Made by a program: the position numbers and the translations under genes. From contig DYSB01000003.1 in the NCBI GenBank assembly GCA_020726405.1, positions 1-54,066 on the forward strand: a stretch of 54,066 bases of DNA, read 5' to 3'. The notes below the pieces were generated by a model that was given only the letters and a program-made list of their open reading frames with translations, did not search any database and was not told the origin of the DNA. Shown piece by piece: positions 26,216 through 34,385 of the stretch. This DNA comes from Acetofilamentum sp. (GTDB taxonomy: Bacteria; CAIWAD01). Numbering within the stretch: the first letter of the stretch is position 1; the number at the start of each line of letters is the position of its first letter.

Positions 26216-28045
26216 ATGTCCCTTAGCGCACGTGACCTGGATGTCCGCCTGGCGGCGGCCCGTGAGGCCGCCACGGAAGCGGCGCGCCTGCTCTGGGTGG
26301 AATACCATCGCCCGGGCGGGCCGCGGGGCGCGGGCAGCCATGCCGACGTGGACGAGGAGGTGGAGGCGCGCATCCAGGAGATCCTGGGCCGGCACTGCCC
26401 GGGGGACGGCTGTCTGGGCGAGGAGCTGCACGCCCGCGTGCTGGGGGATGGGCCGCGCGTGGGCGGCCACCTGTGGATCGTGGATCCCAACGACGGCACC
26501 TCGCCCTTCCTGAAAGGCTGCCGCGGCTCGGCGGTCTCCATCGGGCTGGTGGAGGAGGGGCGGCCCGTGCTGGGCGTTGTCATGGCCTGGGATGGACCGG
26601 AAGGGGCGGGCGAACAATTGGCCTGGCGCGCCGGCGGACCCCTGCTGCGCAACGGGGTGGAGACGCGGCGGGAGTGGCCCGGCAGTGCGGACGGTGCCCT
26701 GGCCCTGATCTCCCACGAGGCCGACCGCAAGAACTCGCTGGCCAACGCCCAGGCCGTGGCGCCCTTGCGCTACGTGACACTGCCCAGCATCGCCCTGCGC
26801 ATGGCCCTGGTGGCCGCAGGCGAGGGCGACGTGGCGGTCTCCCTGGGCGGGCCGGAATCCTGGGACCTGGCCGGCGGACACGCCCTGCTGCTGGGCGTCG
26901 GCGGGGAACTGGTGAACGGTGCGGGCGAGCCCATCCGCTACGGGGCGGACGGGAGCTGCAACAACGACGGCCGCGCCTTCGGCGGAGCGCCTGTCCTGGT
27001 GCGCGAACTGGCCGCCCGGGATTGGAGTGGCGTGGACGTGCGGACCCCGGCGGAAACGGGCCTGGACCTGGCCTTCCCCATGGCAAGGGTCACTCGCCCG
27101 GACTGGGGCCGCCTGCGACGCGCCCAGGGCTGTCTGCTGGGCCTGCTGGCGGGGGACTCGCTGGGTGGACTGGTGGAATTCCGCGACCCGGCCTGGATCC
27201 GCGAGAACTTCCCCGCGGGCCTGCGCGAGCTGGAGGACGGCGGCCAGTGGAATACGCTGGCCGGCCAGCCCACCGACGACGGCGAGATGGCCCTGCACCT
27301 GGCGCGCACTTTGGTGCGGGACGGCGCTTTCCAGCCCGAGGCCGTGCTGGAGTCCTACCGCGGCTGGCTGCACTCGGGACCCTTCGACGTGGGAACCACC
27401 ACGCGCCTGGGGCTGAGGGCGCGTCCCGACGCCCAGAGCCAGGCCAACGGGGCCCTGATGCGCGTCGCACCGCTGGGGATCTTCGCGGCGGGCCAGCCGC
27501 GGGAGCGGGCCGAGGAGTGGGCGGCTCAAGACGCGGGGCTGACCCATCCGCACCCCGTCTGCCGCCAGGCCTCCGCGCTGTTCGCCGGAGCGATCGCCTC
27601 CGCCGTGAGCCGCGGCCACGGGCCGGAGCGGATCTATGCCGGCCTGCTGGGCCGCGCCGCCGCGCTGGGTGTGGACACTTCGCTCCTGGAGGTCCTGCGC
27701 GCGGCCCGCACGGCGCCGCCCGCGGATTACCACGCCCAGATGGGCTGGGTGCTGGTGGCTTTCCAGAACGCTGTCTGGCAACTGCTGCACGCGCCCAGCC
27801 TGGAGGAGGCCCTGGTGGACACGGTGGGGCGTGGCGGTGACACGGACACCAACGCGGCCATTGCGGGCGCACTGCTGGGGGCCGTCCACGGTTTGGACGC
27901 GCTGCCGGCCCGCTGGTGCCTGCGACTGATGGCCTGTCGGCCGCTGACGGGAATGCCGGACGTGGATCACCCGCGCCCCCGGGCCTGCTGGCCGGTGGAC
28001 GCCCTGGTGCTGGCCGAGCGCTTGCTGACGGCCGCCCGGGACTGA
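26216..28045 (+). CDS. Inositol-monophosphatase-like / ADP-ribosylglycohydrolase fusion
   Basis: This 609-residue cytosolic protein joins two complete enzymes. Residues 1-270 are an inositol-monophosphatase/CysQ-type phosphatase with metal sites E69-E70 (LGEEL), DPNDGT (90-95) and WDLAGG (216-221). Residues about 295-600 are an ADP-ribosylglycohydrolase of DraG/ARH type with GCLLGLLAGDSLGG (D314), PTDDGEMAL (D354, D355) and GGDTDTNAAIAGA (D542, D544). All metal ligands look intact in both halves. A natural hypothesis is sequential action on a phosphorylated ADP-ribose compound or on modified NAD products, but no substrate is shown. The ATG at 26216 has CGGGAG upstream. The gene follows the tmRNA terminator and is probably its own unit. 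Confidence 0.9.
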   Translation: MSLSARDLDVRLAAAREAATEAARLLWVEYHRPGGPRGAGSHADVDEEVEARIQEILGRHCPGDGCLGEELHARVLGDGPRVGGHLWIVDPNDGTSPFLKGCRGSAVSIGLVEEGRPVLGVVMAWDGPEGAGEQLAWRAGGPLLRNGVETRREWPGSADGALALISHEADRKNSLANAQAVAPLRYVTLPSIALRMALVAAGEGDVAVSLGGPESWDLAGGHALLLGVGGELVNGAGEPIRYGADGSCNNDGRAFGGAPVLVRELAARDWSGVDVRTPAETGLDLAFPMARVTRPDWGRLRRAQGCLLGLLAGDSLGGLVEFRDPAWIRENFPAGLRELEDGGQWNTLAGQPTDDGEMALHLARTLVRDGAFQPEAVLESYRGWLHSGPFDVGTTTRLGLRARPDAQSQANGALMRVAPLGIFAAGQPRERAEEWAAQDAGLTHPHPVCRQASALFAGAIASAVSRGHGPERIYAGLLGRAAALGVDTSLLEVLRAARTAPPADYHAQMGWVLVAFQNAVWQLLHAPSLEEALVDTVGRGGDTDTNAAIAGALLGAVHGLDALPARWCLRLMACRPLTGMPDVDHPRPRACWPVDALVLAERLLTAARD

Positions 28046-28070
28046 GAGCCGCCGCTTACGGGGGAATGCT

Positions 28071-28103
28071 CACCACTGAGTCACAGAGGCACAGAGCCAA
28101 GAG
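28071..28103. repeat. Solo arm of the CACAGAG repeat family
   Basis: CACCACTGAGTCACAGAGGC followed by ACAGAGCC matches the left arm of the inverted-repeat elements elsewhere in the window. No facing arm is visible before the PAS gene. It lies between two convergent genes. Confidence 0.55.
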
Positions 28104-28151
28104 ATAGATCGGCGTCGGCGGGGATGGGAACAAGATGAATCCGCGCGCTGC

Positions 28152-28520
28152 TTAGGTTGCGGCGTTGCCCCGATCCTCGTGGAACACGAACACCGTGCCG
28201 CAGTGATAACTCCCCTGATAGAGCGGCGAGACGCTGACCCGGCGCTCCAGGGTCTCCCCCCAGCGGGCCCGCAGGCGGCAGGGCTGGTTGACCAGGCACT
28301 CGCCGGAGTGGAGTAGTTCCTGCCAGACGGTGTCCGCCAGCACGCCCTCCGGATCCAGGATCTCCTGCACGGGCTGGCTCACCGCCTCCCAGAGCGGCCA
28401 GCCGATCAGGCGCTCGGCCGCGGGGTTCATGTACTGCACCATGCCGGTGGCGTCGCTGGCCAGGACGGGTTCCATCAGGTGGTCCAGGATGGCCCGGTGG
28501 AATTGCATCCGATCCAACAT
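28152..28520 (-). CDS. Stand-alone PAS domain protein
   Basis: This 122-residue protein is little more than one PAS domain: HRAILDHLMEPVLASD, then YMNPAAERLIGWP and a C-terminal strand pair (ERRVSVSPLY, TVFVFHEDRG). PAS domains bind ligands or mediate signalling; no output domain is attached. ATG 28520 has GGGGGAGG close upstream. A longer in-frame start adds 25 residues of arginine-rich low-quality sequence. No kinase or cyclase is adjacent, so its partner is unknown. Confidence 0.75.
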   Translation of the reverse strand: MLDRMQFHRAILDHLMEPVLASDATGMVQYMNPAAERLIGWPLWEAVSQPVQEILDPEGVLADTVWQELLHSGECLVNQPCRLRARWGETLERRVSVSPLYQGSYHCGTVFVFHEDRGNAAT

Positions 28521-28639
28521 GCGCCTCCCCCCTCGTTGGGAATCAGGCCCGGCGCCGGGGAAGGGCGCCGCGCGGCTTCTCGCTTCACGCAGCATGAATC
28601 GACAAGTTGCAGCCGGATCTCAAGCGGAAGGGAAAGAAA

Positions 28640-29113
28640 ATGGCCTTGACGCCCGGTGAGAGCGTGCCTGGATTCCTGCTGGAAGACGAGCAGCAGCGAC
28701 TGGTGCGACCGGAGGATTTCCGCGGTCGCTGGTGGGTCTGCTACGCCTATCCCAAGGACAACACCCCAGGCTGCACGCAGGAGGCCCGGGATTTCAGCTG
28801 CCTGCTGGAGGACTTTCGGGCCTTGGGGGCCGAGATCGTGGGCGTCAGTCCGGACAAGCCCGCCAGCCACCGCAAGTTCATCGATGGACAGGGCCTGGGC
28901 CTGCGCCTGCTCAGCGACCCGGAACACGTCCTGCTGGAGTCCTGGGGCGCCTGGGGCCTGAAGAAGCTCATGGGACGCGAGTTCCAGGGCGTCAAGCGCA
29001 GTACGTGGCTGGTGGATCCCGCCGGCACGTTGGCCGAGGTCTGGACGGGCGTCAAGGTCAAGGGTCACGCCGAGGCCGTGCTGGCCAGCCTGCGCGCCCG
29101 GCTGGGCCGCTGA
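28640..29113 (+). CDS. bcp: Peroxiredoxin, BCP/PrxQ type, apparently 1-Cys
   Basis: This 157-residue thiol peroxidase reduces hydroperoxides in the cytosol. The peroxidatic cysteine is C45 in DNTPGCTQEARDF. In most BCP proteins a resolving cysteine follows four residues later (CTxEAC), but here that position is arginine, so it would be a 1-Cys form; another cysteine lies at about position 54. Other family blocks are GAEIVGVSPD and STWLVDPAGTLAEVW. ATG 28640 has GGAAGGGAAAG before it. The stop is seven bases before mutM, so an oxidative-damage pair (peroxidase plus 8-oxoguanine glycosylase) is transcribed together. Confidence 0.9.
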   Translation: MALTPGESVPGFLLEDEQQRLVRPEDFRGRWWVCYAYPKDNTPGCTQEARDFSCLLEDFRALGAEIVGVSPDKPASHRKFIDGQGLGLRLLSDPEHVLLESWGAWGLKKLMGREFQGVKRSTWLVDPAGTLAEVWTGVKVKGHAEAVLASLRARLGR

Positions 29114-29120
29114 GGTCGTC

Positions 29121-29930
29121 GTGCCCGAGTTGCCCGAGGTCGAGACCATCGTGCGGCAGTTGGATCGGCTCCTTTCCGGTCGGATCCTGCGCGGCCTGCA
29201 GGTGCGGGATCCCAAACTGGCCCACCTGGAACCCCTGGCCGGGAGTCTGGCTGGCACACGACTGGGGCGGATCCGGCGCAGCGGCAAGCGCGTGATCCTG
29301 CCGTTGGAGGACGGAGAGGCAGTCCGGGGTTGGCTGGCCGTGCACTTGCGCATGACTGGACGCCTGCTGCTGGTGGAGGAGGGCGAACCCGAGCCCGCCC
29401 CCGCCCGCCTCTGTCTGGAGCTGGACCGCGGCCGGCTGCTGTTCGCGGACACACGCCGGTTCGGCACAGTGGACTGGCTCACTGGGCCTGCCGAGCTGGC
29501 CCCGCCGGGGCTGGACCCCTTCGACCCCGCCTGCACGCCCGCCGCCCTGGCGGAATTGGCCCGCGCCGCGCGTGCTCCGCTCAAGAGCTGGCTGCTGGAC
29601 CAGACGCGCATCTGCGGACTGGGCAACATCTACGTCTGTGAGATCCTGCACGCCAGCCGCCTGTCGCCCTGGCGGGCCGCGGGCAACCTGGAGCTGGCGC
29701 AGTGGCGGCTCCTGCACCGGGAGATGCGGCGCATCCTGCGCCTGGCCATCAAGAACTGTGGCACCACCTTTTCGGACTTCCAGGACAGCCGCGGGCTGGA
29801 GGGTTCCTTCGGCCGCATGCTGCAGGTCTACGGCCGTGCCGGCGCGGCTTGCCCGCGCTGCGGCGCCATCGTGCAACGCGAGACCCAGGCCCAGCGCGGC
29901 AGCTGGTGGTGCCCGGGCTGCCAAGAATAG
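29121..29930 (+). CDS. mutM: Formamidopyrimidine-DNA glycosylase
   Basis: This 269-residue enzyme removes oxidised purines such as 8-oxoguanine and cuts the strand. The N-terminal catalytic block PELPEVETI is intact (proline next to the initiator and the following glutamate), and [13 protein letters not shown] is present. The C-terminal zinc finger CPRCGA ... WWCPGCQ ends the protein. It starts at GTG 29121, needed to place the catalytic proline at position 2. It sits between the peroxiredoxin and the broken threonine aldolase, with short gaps. Confidence 0.95.
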   Translation: MPELPEVETIVRQLDRLLSGRILRGLQVRDPKLAHLEPLAGSLAGTRLGRIRRSGKRVILPLEDGEAVRGWLAVHLRMTGRLLLVEEGEPEPAPARLCLELDRGRLLFADTRRFGTVDWLTGPAELAPPGLDPFDPACTPAALAELARAARAPLKSWLLDQTRICGLGNIYVCEILHASRLSPWRAAGNLELAQWRLLHREMRRILRLAIKNCGTTFSDFQDSRGLEGSFGRMLQVYGRAGAACPRCGAIVQRETQAQRGSWWCPGCQE

Positions 29931-29976
29931 AATGGAACGTCGCCGGGCACGGCCTGGCCGGCTGAAGGAGGAAGGG

Positions 29977-30407
29977 ATGGAGAGCCTGGATTTCCGCTCG
30001 GACACGCTGACCCGCCCGGACGAGGGCATGCGGCGCGCCATGGCCGCGGCCGACGTGGGCGACGACGTCTTCGGCGAGGACCCCACCGTGCGCCGGCTGG
30101 AGGAGCGCGTGGCCGGGCTGTTCGGGCGCGAGGCGGCCCTGCTTACGCCCAGCGGCACCATGTCCAACCTGATCGCCGTGGGCCTGCACTGCGCAGACTG
30201 CTGGACGAATCCGTCGTCGTGCAGGAGCCCGAGAGCAACATGATCCTGCTGCACACCGCCGAGCCCGCGCTGACGAAACACCTGCTGGCAGAGTGGGAGC
30301 GGCGCGGCGTGCGCGCCCTGGCGCTGGGGGAGACGCGCATCCGGCTGGTCACCCATCACGACCTGCCGGCGGACATCGGCACCCAGCTGGAGGCGCGGCT
30401 GGGCTGA
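29977..30407 (+). pseudogene. ltaE: L-threonine aldolase gene with the middle deleted
   Basis: From ATG 29977 (AGGAGGAAGGG upstream) about 70 residues match the N-terminus of low-specificity threonine aldolases: [30 protein letters not shown] and [12 protein letters not shown]. Just after GLHC (near 30190) the frame is lost. The true C-terminus appears in another frame as [19 protein letters not shown] to RLVTHHDLPADIGTQLE, stopping at 30407. Roughly 200 or more residues, including the PLP lysine, are missing. The product cannot be active. The deletion joins non-contiguous parts with a frameshift and no inserted sequence. An assembly error is the alternative. Confidence 0.85.
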
Positions 30408-30543
30408 AAATGACGCCCGGCCTGCTTGCCCAGCAGCAGGTTGATCCGGAACAGCTTCTGGCGGATGCGCAGGTCGTCGTAATTCCGACTCATCAAAGGG
30501 AGGTGAGCTTGATCGACCAGAACTCCAGGGCGGCGGAGTAATG

Positions 30544-30563
30544 AAAAGGGGGCCGCAGCCCCC
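30544..30563 (-). terminator. Terminator of ilvE
   Basis: GGGGGC (30548-30553), CGCA and GCCCCC (30558-30563) form a hairpin. On the minus strand it is followed by TTTTCATT. It lies 24 bases after the ilvE stop. The 136 bases between it and the ltaE remnant contain only short frames that I cannot assign. Confidence 0.8.
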
Positions 30564-30586
30564 GGTCGATTCACGCTGAAACGCGC

Positions 30587-31657
30587 TCAGCAGACCTCGA
30601 CGATCCAGCCGAAGGGATCCGCCAGCTCGCCGTAGTGGATGCCTGTGATGGTGTCGTAGAGCTTCTGGGCCATGGGGCCGATCTGCTTGCCGTTGATCTG
30701 GATCGTCTCGTTGTTGTACTGGATCTCCCCGACCGGGCTGATCACGGCGGCCGTGCCCGTGCCGAAGACTTCCTCCAACTCACCGGAGTGGGCGGCCTCG
30801 TAGAGCTGCTGGATGCTCACCCGCTGCTCGTGGACGGGCGTGCCCCAGGAGCGGCAGAGTTCGATCACGCTCATGCGCGTGATGCCCGAGAGGATGGTGT
30901 CGCCGTCCAGCGGCGGGGTGAAAAGTTCGCCGTTGATCTTGAAGAAGATGTTCATGGTGCCCACTTCTTCGATGTACTTGTGCTCCGTGGCGTCCAGCCA
31001 GAGCACCTGGGTGAAGCCCTTCTCCTTGGCGCGCTTGGCCGGCAGCAGGCTGGCGGCGTAGTTGGCCGGGGTCTTGGCCATGCCCAGGCCGCCCTTGGCG
31101 GCGCGGCTGTGGTGCTGGGCCACGTGCAGGCTGACGGGCTTCATGCCTTCGGCATAGTAGTTGGCCACCGGGCTGAGCAGCACGATCAGGCGGAAAGTCT
31201 GGCTGGACTGTACGCCCAGGGTGTTGTCCATGGCGATGACGAAGGGCCGGATGTAAAGGCTATGGCCGCGCTGGGCGGGGACGAAGTCGCGCTCCTCGCG
31301 GATCAGCTGGGTCAGGCCGGCCAGCACCACGTCCTCGGCGACTTCCGGGATGCAGAGGGCGCGGCAGGAGCGGTTCAGGCGGGAGGCGTGGCGATCCGGC
31401 CGGAAGAGCACGATCCGTCCGTTGACCTGCCGGAAGGCCTTCAGGCCCTCGAACACGGCCTGGCCGTAGTGGAAGGTCATGTTGGCCGGCGAAATGGCCA
31501 TCGGCTCGTTGGGCTCGATGCGCGGGCTGTGCCAGGCGCCGTTGCTGTAATCCATCACGAACATGTGGTCCGTGAAGTAGACCCCGAAACGCAGGTTGCT
31601 GAAGTCGATGCTGTCTTTGCGGCTGGTGGTGATCCGGGTGACGGGAAATGCTCCCAT
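30587..31657 (-). CDS. ilvE: Branched-chain amino acid aminotransferase
   Basis: This 356-residue class IV PLP enzyme transfers amino groups between glutamate and the keto acids of leucine, isoleucine and valine in the cytosol. The PLP lysine is expected at K195 in GMAKTPANYAAS. Other blocks are FHYGQAVFEGLKAFR, IEEVGTMNIFF and EVFGTGTAAVISPVG. The length places it in the longer, eukaryote/BCAT-like group rather than the 309-residue E. coli group. AGGAGGACC precedes the ATG. It is a single-gene unit with its own terminator. Confidence 0.95.
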   Translation of the reverse strand: MGAFPVTRITTSRKDSIDFSNLRFGVYFTDHMFVMDYSNGAWHSPRIEPNEPMAISPANMTFHYGQAVFEGLKAFRQVNGRIVLFRPDRHASRLNRSCRALCIPEVAEDVVLAGLTQLIREERDFVPAQRGHSLYIRPFVIAMDNTLGVQSSQTFRLIVLLSPVANYYAEGMKPVSLHVAQHHSRAAKGGLGMAKTPANYAASLLPAKRAKEKGFTQVLWLDATEHKYIEEVGTMNIFFKINGELFTPPLDGDTILSGITRMSVIELCRSWGTPVHEQRVSIQQLYEAAHSGELEEVFGTGTAAVISPVGEIQYNNETIQINGKQIGPMAQKLYDTITGIHYGELADPFGWIVEVC

Positions 31658-31834
31658 GCGGTCCTCCTTTATCCTGAAGTCTGCCGGGTTGGCAGCCCGC
31701 GGCCCCGCTTCGGGACTCCTGCGGCGAGCGGCAATGTGTTAAAAAAACCGGCGGCCCACCCGGCGGCCCACCCGGGGGCGGACGGTGCGGGGGAGAATTC
31801 CCGCCTGCCGTCGGTCGGTGGGTCAAATTGGTTT

Positions 31835-31859
31835 GATCAGATTGAGGGACAATCTGATC
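31835..31859. other. Perfect 9-bp inverted repeat downstream of the M32 gene
   Basis: GATCAGATT (31835-31843), seven bases, then AATCTGATC (31851-31859). It lies 16 bases past the carboxypeptidase stop and about 180 bases upstream of ilvE. It lacks a T-run on either strand, so it might be a protein-binding site for ilvE control or a weak stop. Closer to ilvE, CCGGCGGCCCACC is repeated twice in tandem (about 31749-31774). Confidence 0.45.
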
Positions 31860-31875
31860 TGCTTGCCGGAGCGGG

Positions 31876-33375
31876 CTACTCCAGGCCGTAGATCTCGCCG
31901 TACTTCTCCCGCACATAGTGGAGGAAGGGCTGGGGCGAGAGTTCGCGCCCGGTGGCCTGGCGCAGGATTTCCGCCGGGTCCTGCGAGCGGCCGTGCCGGT
32001 AGACTTTCTCCGTCAGCCAGTCCTTCAAGGGGGCCAGCTGGCCGGAGGAGATCTGCTCGTCCAGGTCGGGCAGCTCCTGCCGCGCCTGGTTGAAGATCAT
32101 CACGCCGTAGAGGTTGCCCAGGGCGTAGGTGGGGAAGTAGCCGACGGAGGCGTCCGCCCAGTGCATGTCCTGCATGCAGCCTTCGGCCACCGTGGGCGGG
32201 GTGATGCCCAAGGTATCGCGCATCTTCTGGTTCCAGGCCTCGGGCAGGTCGCGGACAGCCAGCCGGCCGGAGAGCAGCTCCAGCTCCAACTCGAAGCGCA
32301 CGAAAATGTGCAGGCTGTACGTGACCTCGTCGGCCTCGATGCGGATCAGGCTGGGCTTGACCCGGTTGATGGCCTCGTGGAAGCGCTGGAACTCCACGCC
32401 CTCAAGCGGGGCCGGGAAGCGGTGCTTGACCTCGCCGAACCAGCGATTCCAGAAGGGCCGGGAGCGGCCCACCAGGTTCTCCCACAGGCGGCTCTGGCTC
32501 TCGTGGATGCCCAGGCTGCTGCCCTGGGCCAGCGGTCCGCGGTCGAAGGCGGGGTTGATGTTCTGCTCGTAGAGGGCGTGTCCGCCCTCGTGCAGGCTGC
32601 CGAACAGGCCGGCGCGGAAGTCGCGCTCGTGGATGCGCGTGGTCACCCGCACGTCGGGGATGCCGAAGCCCGTGGTGAAGGGATGCGGGCTCTTGTCCTG
32701 GCGGCCCTGGTTGAAGTCGTAGCCCAGGGCGCCGAGGAGCTCGACGGTGAAGTCCCACTGGGCCTGGGGATCGAAGGCCTGGTAGAGGAAGGCGTCGTCC
32801 ACGCGCTCGGCGCGTTCGAAGAGCTGGCGCGCCAGCGGCACCAGTCCCGCGCCCAGCTCGGCGAAAATGGCCTGCAGGCGGCTGGTGAGCAGGCCGGGCT
32901 CGTAGCGGTTGAGCAGGGCGTCGTAGGGCTGCTCGGGGTAGCCCAGGGCGTCGGCCTCCTCGCGCACGATGGTGAAGATCTCCTCCAGGTGCGGCCGGTA
33001 AGCCTCGAAATTGTTGAGGGGTTTGTTGATCATCCAGCTGTCCAGGGCGCGTCCGGTGGCTTCGGACTTGCGCTGGACCAGCTCGCCGGGCAGGCGCACG
33101 GCCTGGTCCAGGTCGCGCCGGGTCACCACCACCAACCGGGCGTCCAGGGGCTCCAACTCGCCCAGCCGGGCCTCCAGGGCGCTCACCAGTTCCGAGGTCT
33201 CCGGCGCGGCCAGCAACTCGTGGGAGAGGCGCTGGAGCGTGGCCATCTGGCGCACGCGGGGCTCCAGTCCGCCCCGGGGCATGTAGGTGTGCTGATCCCA
33301 GCCCAGCAGGGCCTGCGCGGAATCCAAATCGTTGATGGTGGCCAGCCGGGCCTTGAGGCGGTTGAGCGTGTCCAT
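31876..33375 (-). CDS. Metallocarboxypeptidase, M32 (Taq) family
   Basis: This 499-residue cytosolic carboxypeptidase removes C-terminal residues from peptides. The zinc site HEGGH is at 262-266, followed by IHESQSRLWEN, the second family block. GFGIPDVRVTTRIHERDF and the C-terminal GYFPTYALGNLYG also match. ATG 33375 was chosen because the protein then begins directly with the helical MDTLNRLKARLATIND; GAGG precedes it. An alternative start adds ten residues. It lies upstream of ilvE on the same strand but is separated by 218 bases. Confidence 0.93.
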   Translation of the reverse strand: MDTLNRLKARLATINDLDSAQALLGWDQHTYMPRGGLEPRVRQMATLQRLSHELLAAPETSELVSALEARLGELEPLDARLVVVTRRDLDQAVRLPGELVQRKSEATGRALDSWMINKPLNNFEAYRPHLEEIFTIVREEADALGYPEQPYDALLNRYEPGLLTSRLQAIFAELGAGLVPLARQLFERAERVDDAFLYQAFDPQAQWDFTVELLGALGYDFNQGRQDKSPHPFTTGFGIPDVRVTTRIHERDFRAGLFGSLHEGGHALYEQNINPAFDRGPLAQGSSLGIHESQSRLWENLVGRSRPFWNRWFGEVKHRFPAPLEGVEFQRFHEAINRVKPSLIRIEADEVTYSLHIFVRFELELELLSGRLAVRDLPEAWNQKMRDTLGITPPTVAEGCMQDMHWADASVGYFPTYALGNLYGVMIFNQARQELPDLDEQISSGQLAPLKDWLTEKVYRHGRSQDPAEILRQATGRELSPQPFLHYVREKYGEIYGLE

Positions 33376-33447
33376 GGGGAACCTCGTTGTGTTGCCGGGC
33401 GGCAAGGTAAGGATCGGAACGGCTGGGGGACTCGCGGTTCAGGGTTT

Positions 33448-33475
33448 TCAACACAGAGACACGGAGGCACAGAGG
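33448..33475. repeat. Solo arm of the CACAGAG repeat family
   Basis: TTCAACACAGAGACACGGAG continues as GCACAGAGG. It matches the left arms at 108 and 6538. No convincing inverse arm is seen in the 140 bases before the SDR gene. It lies in the divergent gap between the M32 peptidase and the SDR gene; the rest of that gap holds nothing else recognised. Confidence 0.55.
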
Positions 33476-33617
33476 TGGAAGACGGAGGAGAGTTGTGTCA
33501 CGGATGGACCTACATCCCGACCCTGGTCCAGTTTGGTGATGGGTACTGCCGGAGTGGCCGTTCTGGGGAGGTGACGCCGGTTTTGCCTCATTGTCTCCAG
33601 CAACGAAGGAGACGGAA

Positions 33618-34385
33618 ATGACGATGGCCCTGGTCACCGGCGCCTCAGCCGGCATCGGACGCGAGATCTGCCGAGTGCTGGCCGAACAAGGCCTGGACAT
33701 CGTGGCTGTGGCTCGGCGCACGGAACGGCTGGAGAGTCTGGGAGGAGAGATCCGCGCCCTGGGACGGCGCTTCCTGCCGCTGGCCCTGGATCTGACCGAC
33801 CGCGCGGCCCTGGCCGCCTTGCCGGACCGGCTGCCGGCGGAATGGGCCGAGGTGGACCTGCTGGTGAACAATGCCGGGCTGGCCCTGGGCGTGGATCCGC
33901 TCCAGGCCGGGAATCCGGCCGAGTGGGACCAGGTGCTGGACACCAACGTGCGCGCCTTGCTGACGCTGATCCGCCACTTCGTGCCCGGCATGGTGGCTCG
34001 CGGGCGCGGGCAGGTGATCAGCCTGGGCAGCGTGGCCGGCCGCCAGCCCTATCCCGGCGGCGCCGTCTACTGCGCCAGCAAGGCTGCCGAGCTGGCCCTC
34101 AGCCGCGCCTTGGCGATGGATCTGGTGAACACGCCCGTGCGGGTCTGCAGCGTCGATCCCGGGCTGGTGCAGACGGAATTCTCCGTGGTGCGCTTCCACG
34201 GCGACGCGGACCGCGCGGCCCAGGTCTACCAGGACATCCAGCCACTGACGCCCCGCGACGTGGCCGAGGCCGTGGGCTGGGTGGCCAGCCGGCCCGCGCA
34301 CGTGCAGGTCAGCGAGCTGGTGCTGCTGCCCACCTGCCAGGCCAGCGCGTATCACGTCCACCGCGGCCCCTTCCCCGGCGCGTGA
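33618..34385 (+). CDS. Short-chain dehydrogenase, YdfG-like
   Basis: This 255-residue NAD(P)-dependent oxidoreductase has the cofactor loop TGASAGIG, NNAG, catalytic S138 in LGSVAGRQ and Y151/K155 in YCASKAA. The C-terminal VDPGLVQTEFS, VRFHGD and PLTPRDVAEA pattern resembles YdfG-type 3-hydroxy acid dehydrogenases (malonic semialdehyde, serine). The real substrate is not fixed by sequence. ATG 33618 follows GAAGGAGACG. Its stop overlaps the next start by GTGA, coupling it to the RNA methyltransferase. Confidence 0.88.
   Translation: MTMALVTGASAGIGREICRVLAEQGLDIVAVARRTERLESLGGEIRALGRRFLPLALDLTDRAALAALPDRLPAEWAEVDLLVNNAGLALGVDPLQAGNPAEWDQVLDTNVRALLTLIRHFVPGMVARGRGQVISLGSVAGRQPYPGGAVYCASKAAELALSRALAMDLVNTPVRVCSVDPGLVQTEFSVVRFHGDADRAAQVYQDIQPLTPRDVAEAVGWVASRPAHVQVSELVLLPTCQASAYHVHRGPFPGA

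Noticed and set aside
26021-27970. Minus-strand frame of 649 codons opposite the tmRNA and IMPase-ARH gene
   Set aside because: It crosses the tmRNA tRNA-like end and its terminator, and has no motif.
30408-30543. Short frames on both strands between the ltaE remnant and ilvE terminator, one with AGGGAGG before a 10-codon frame
   Set aside because: Too short and unsupported; no family resemblance.
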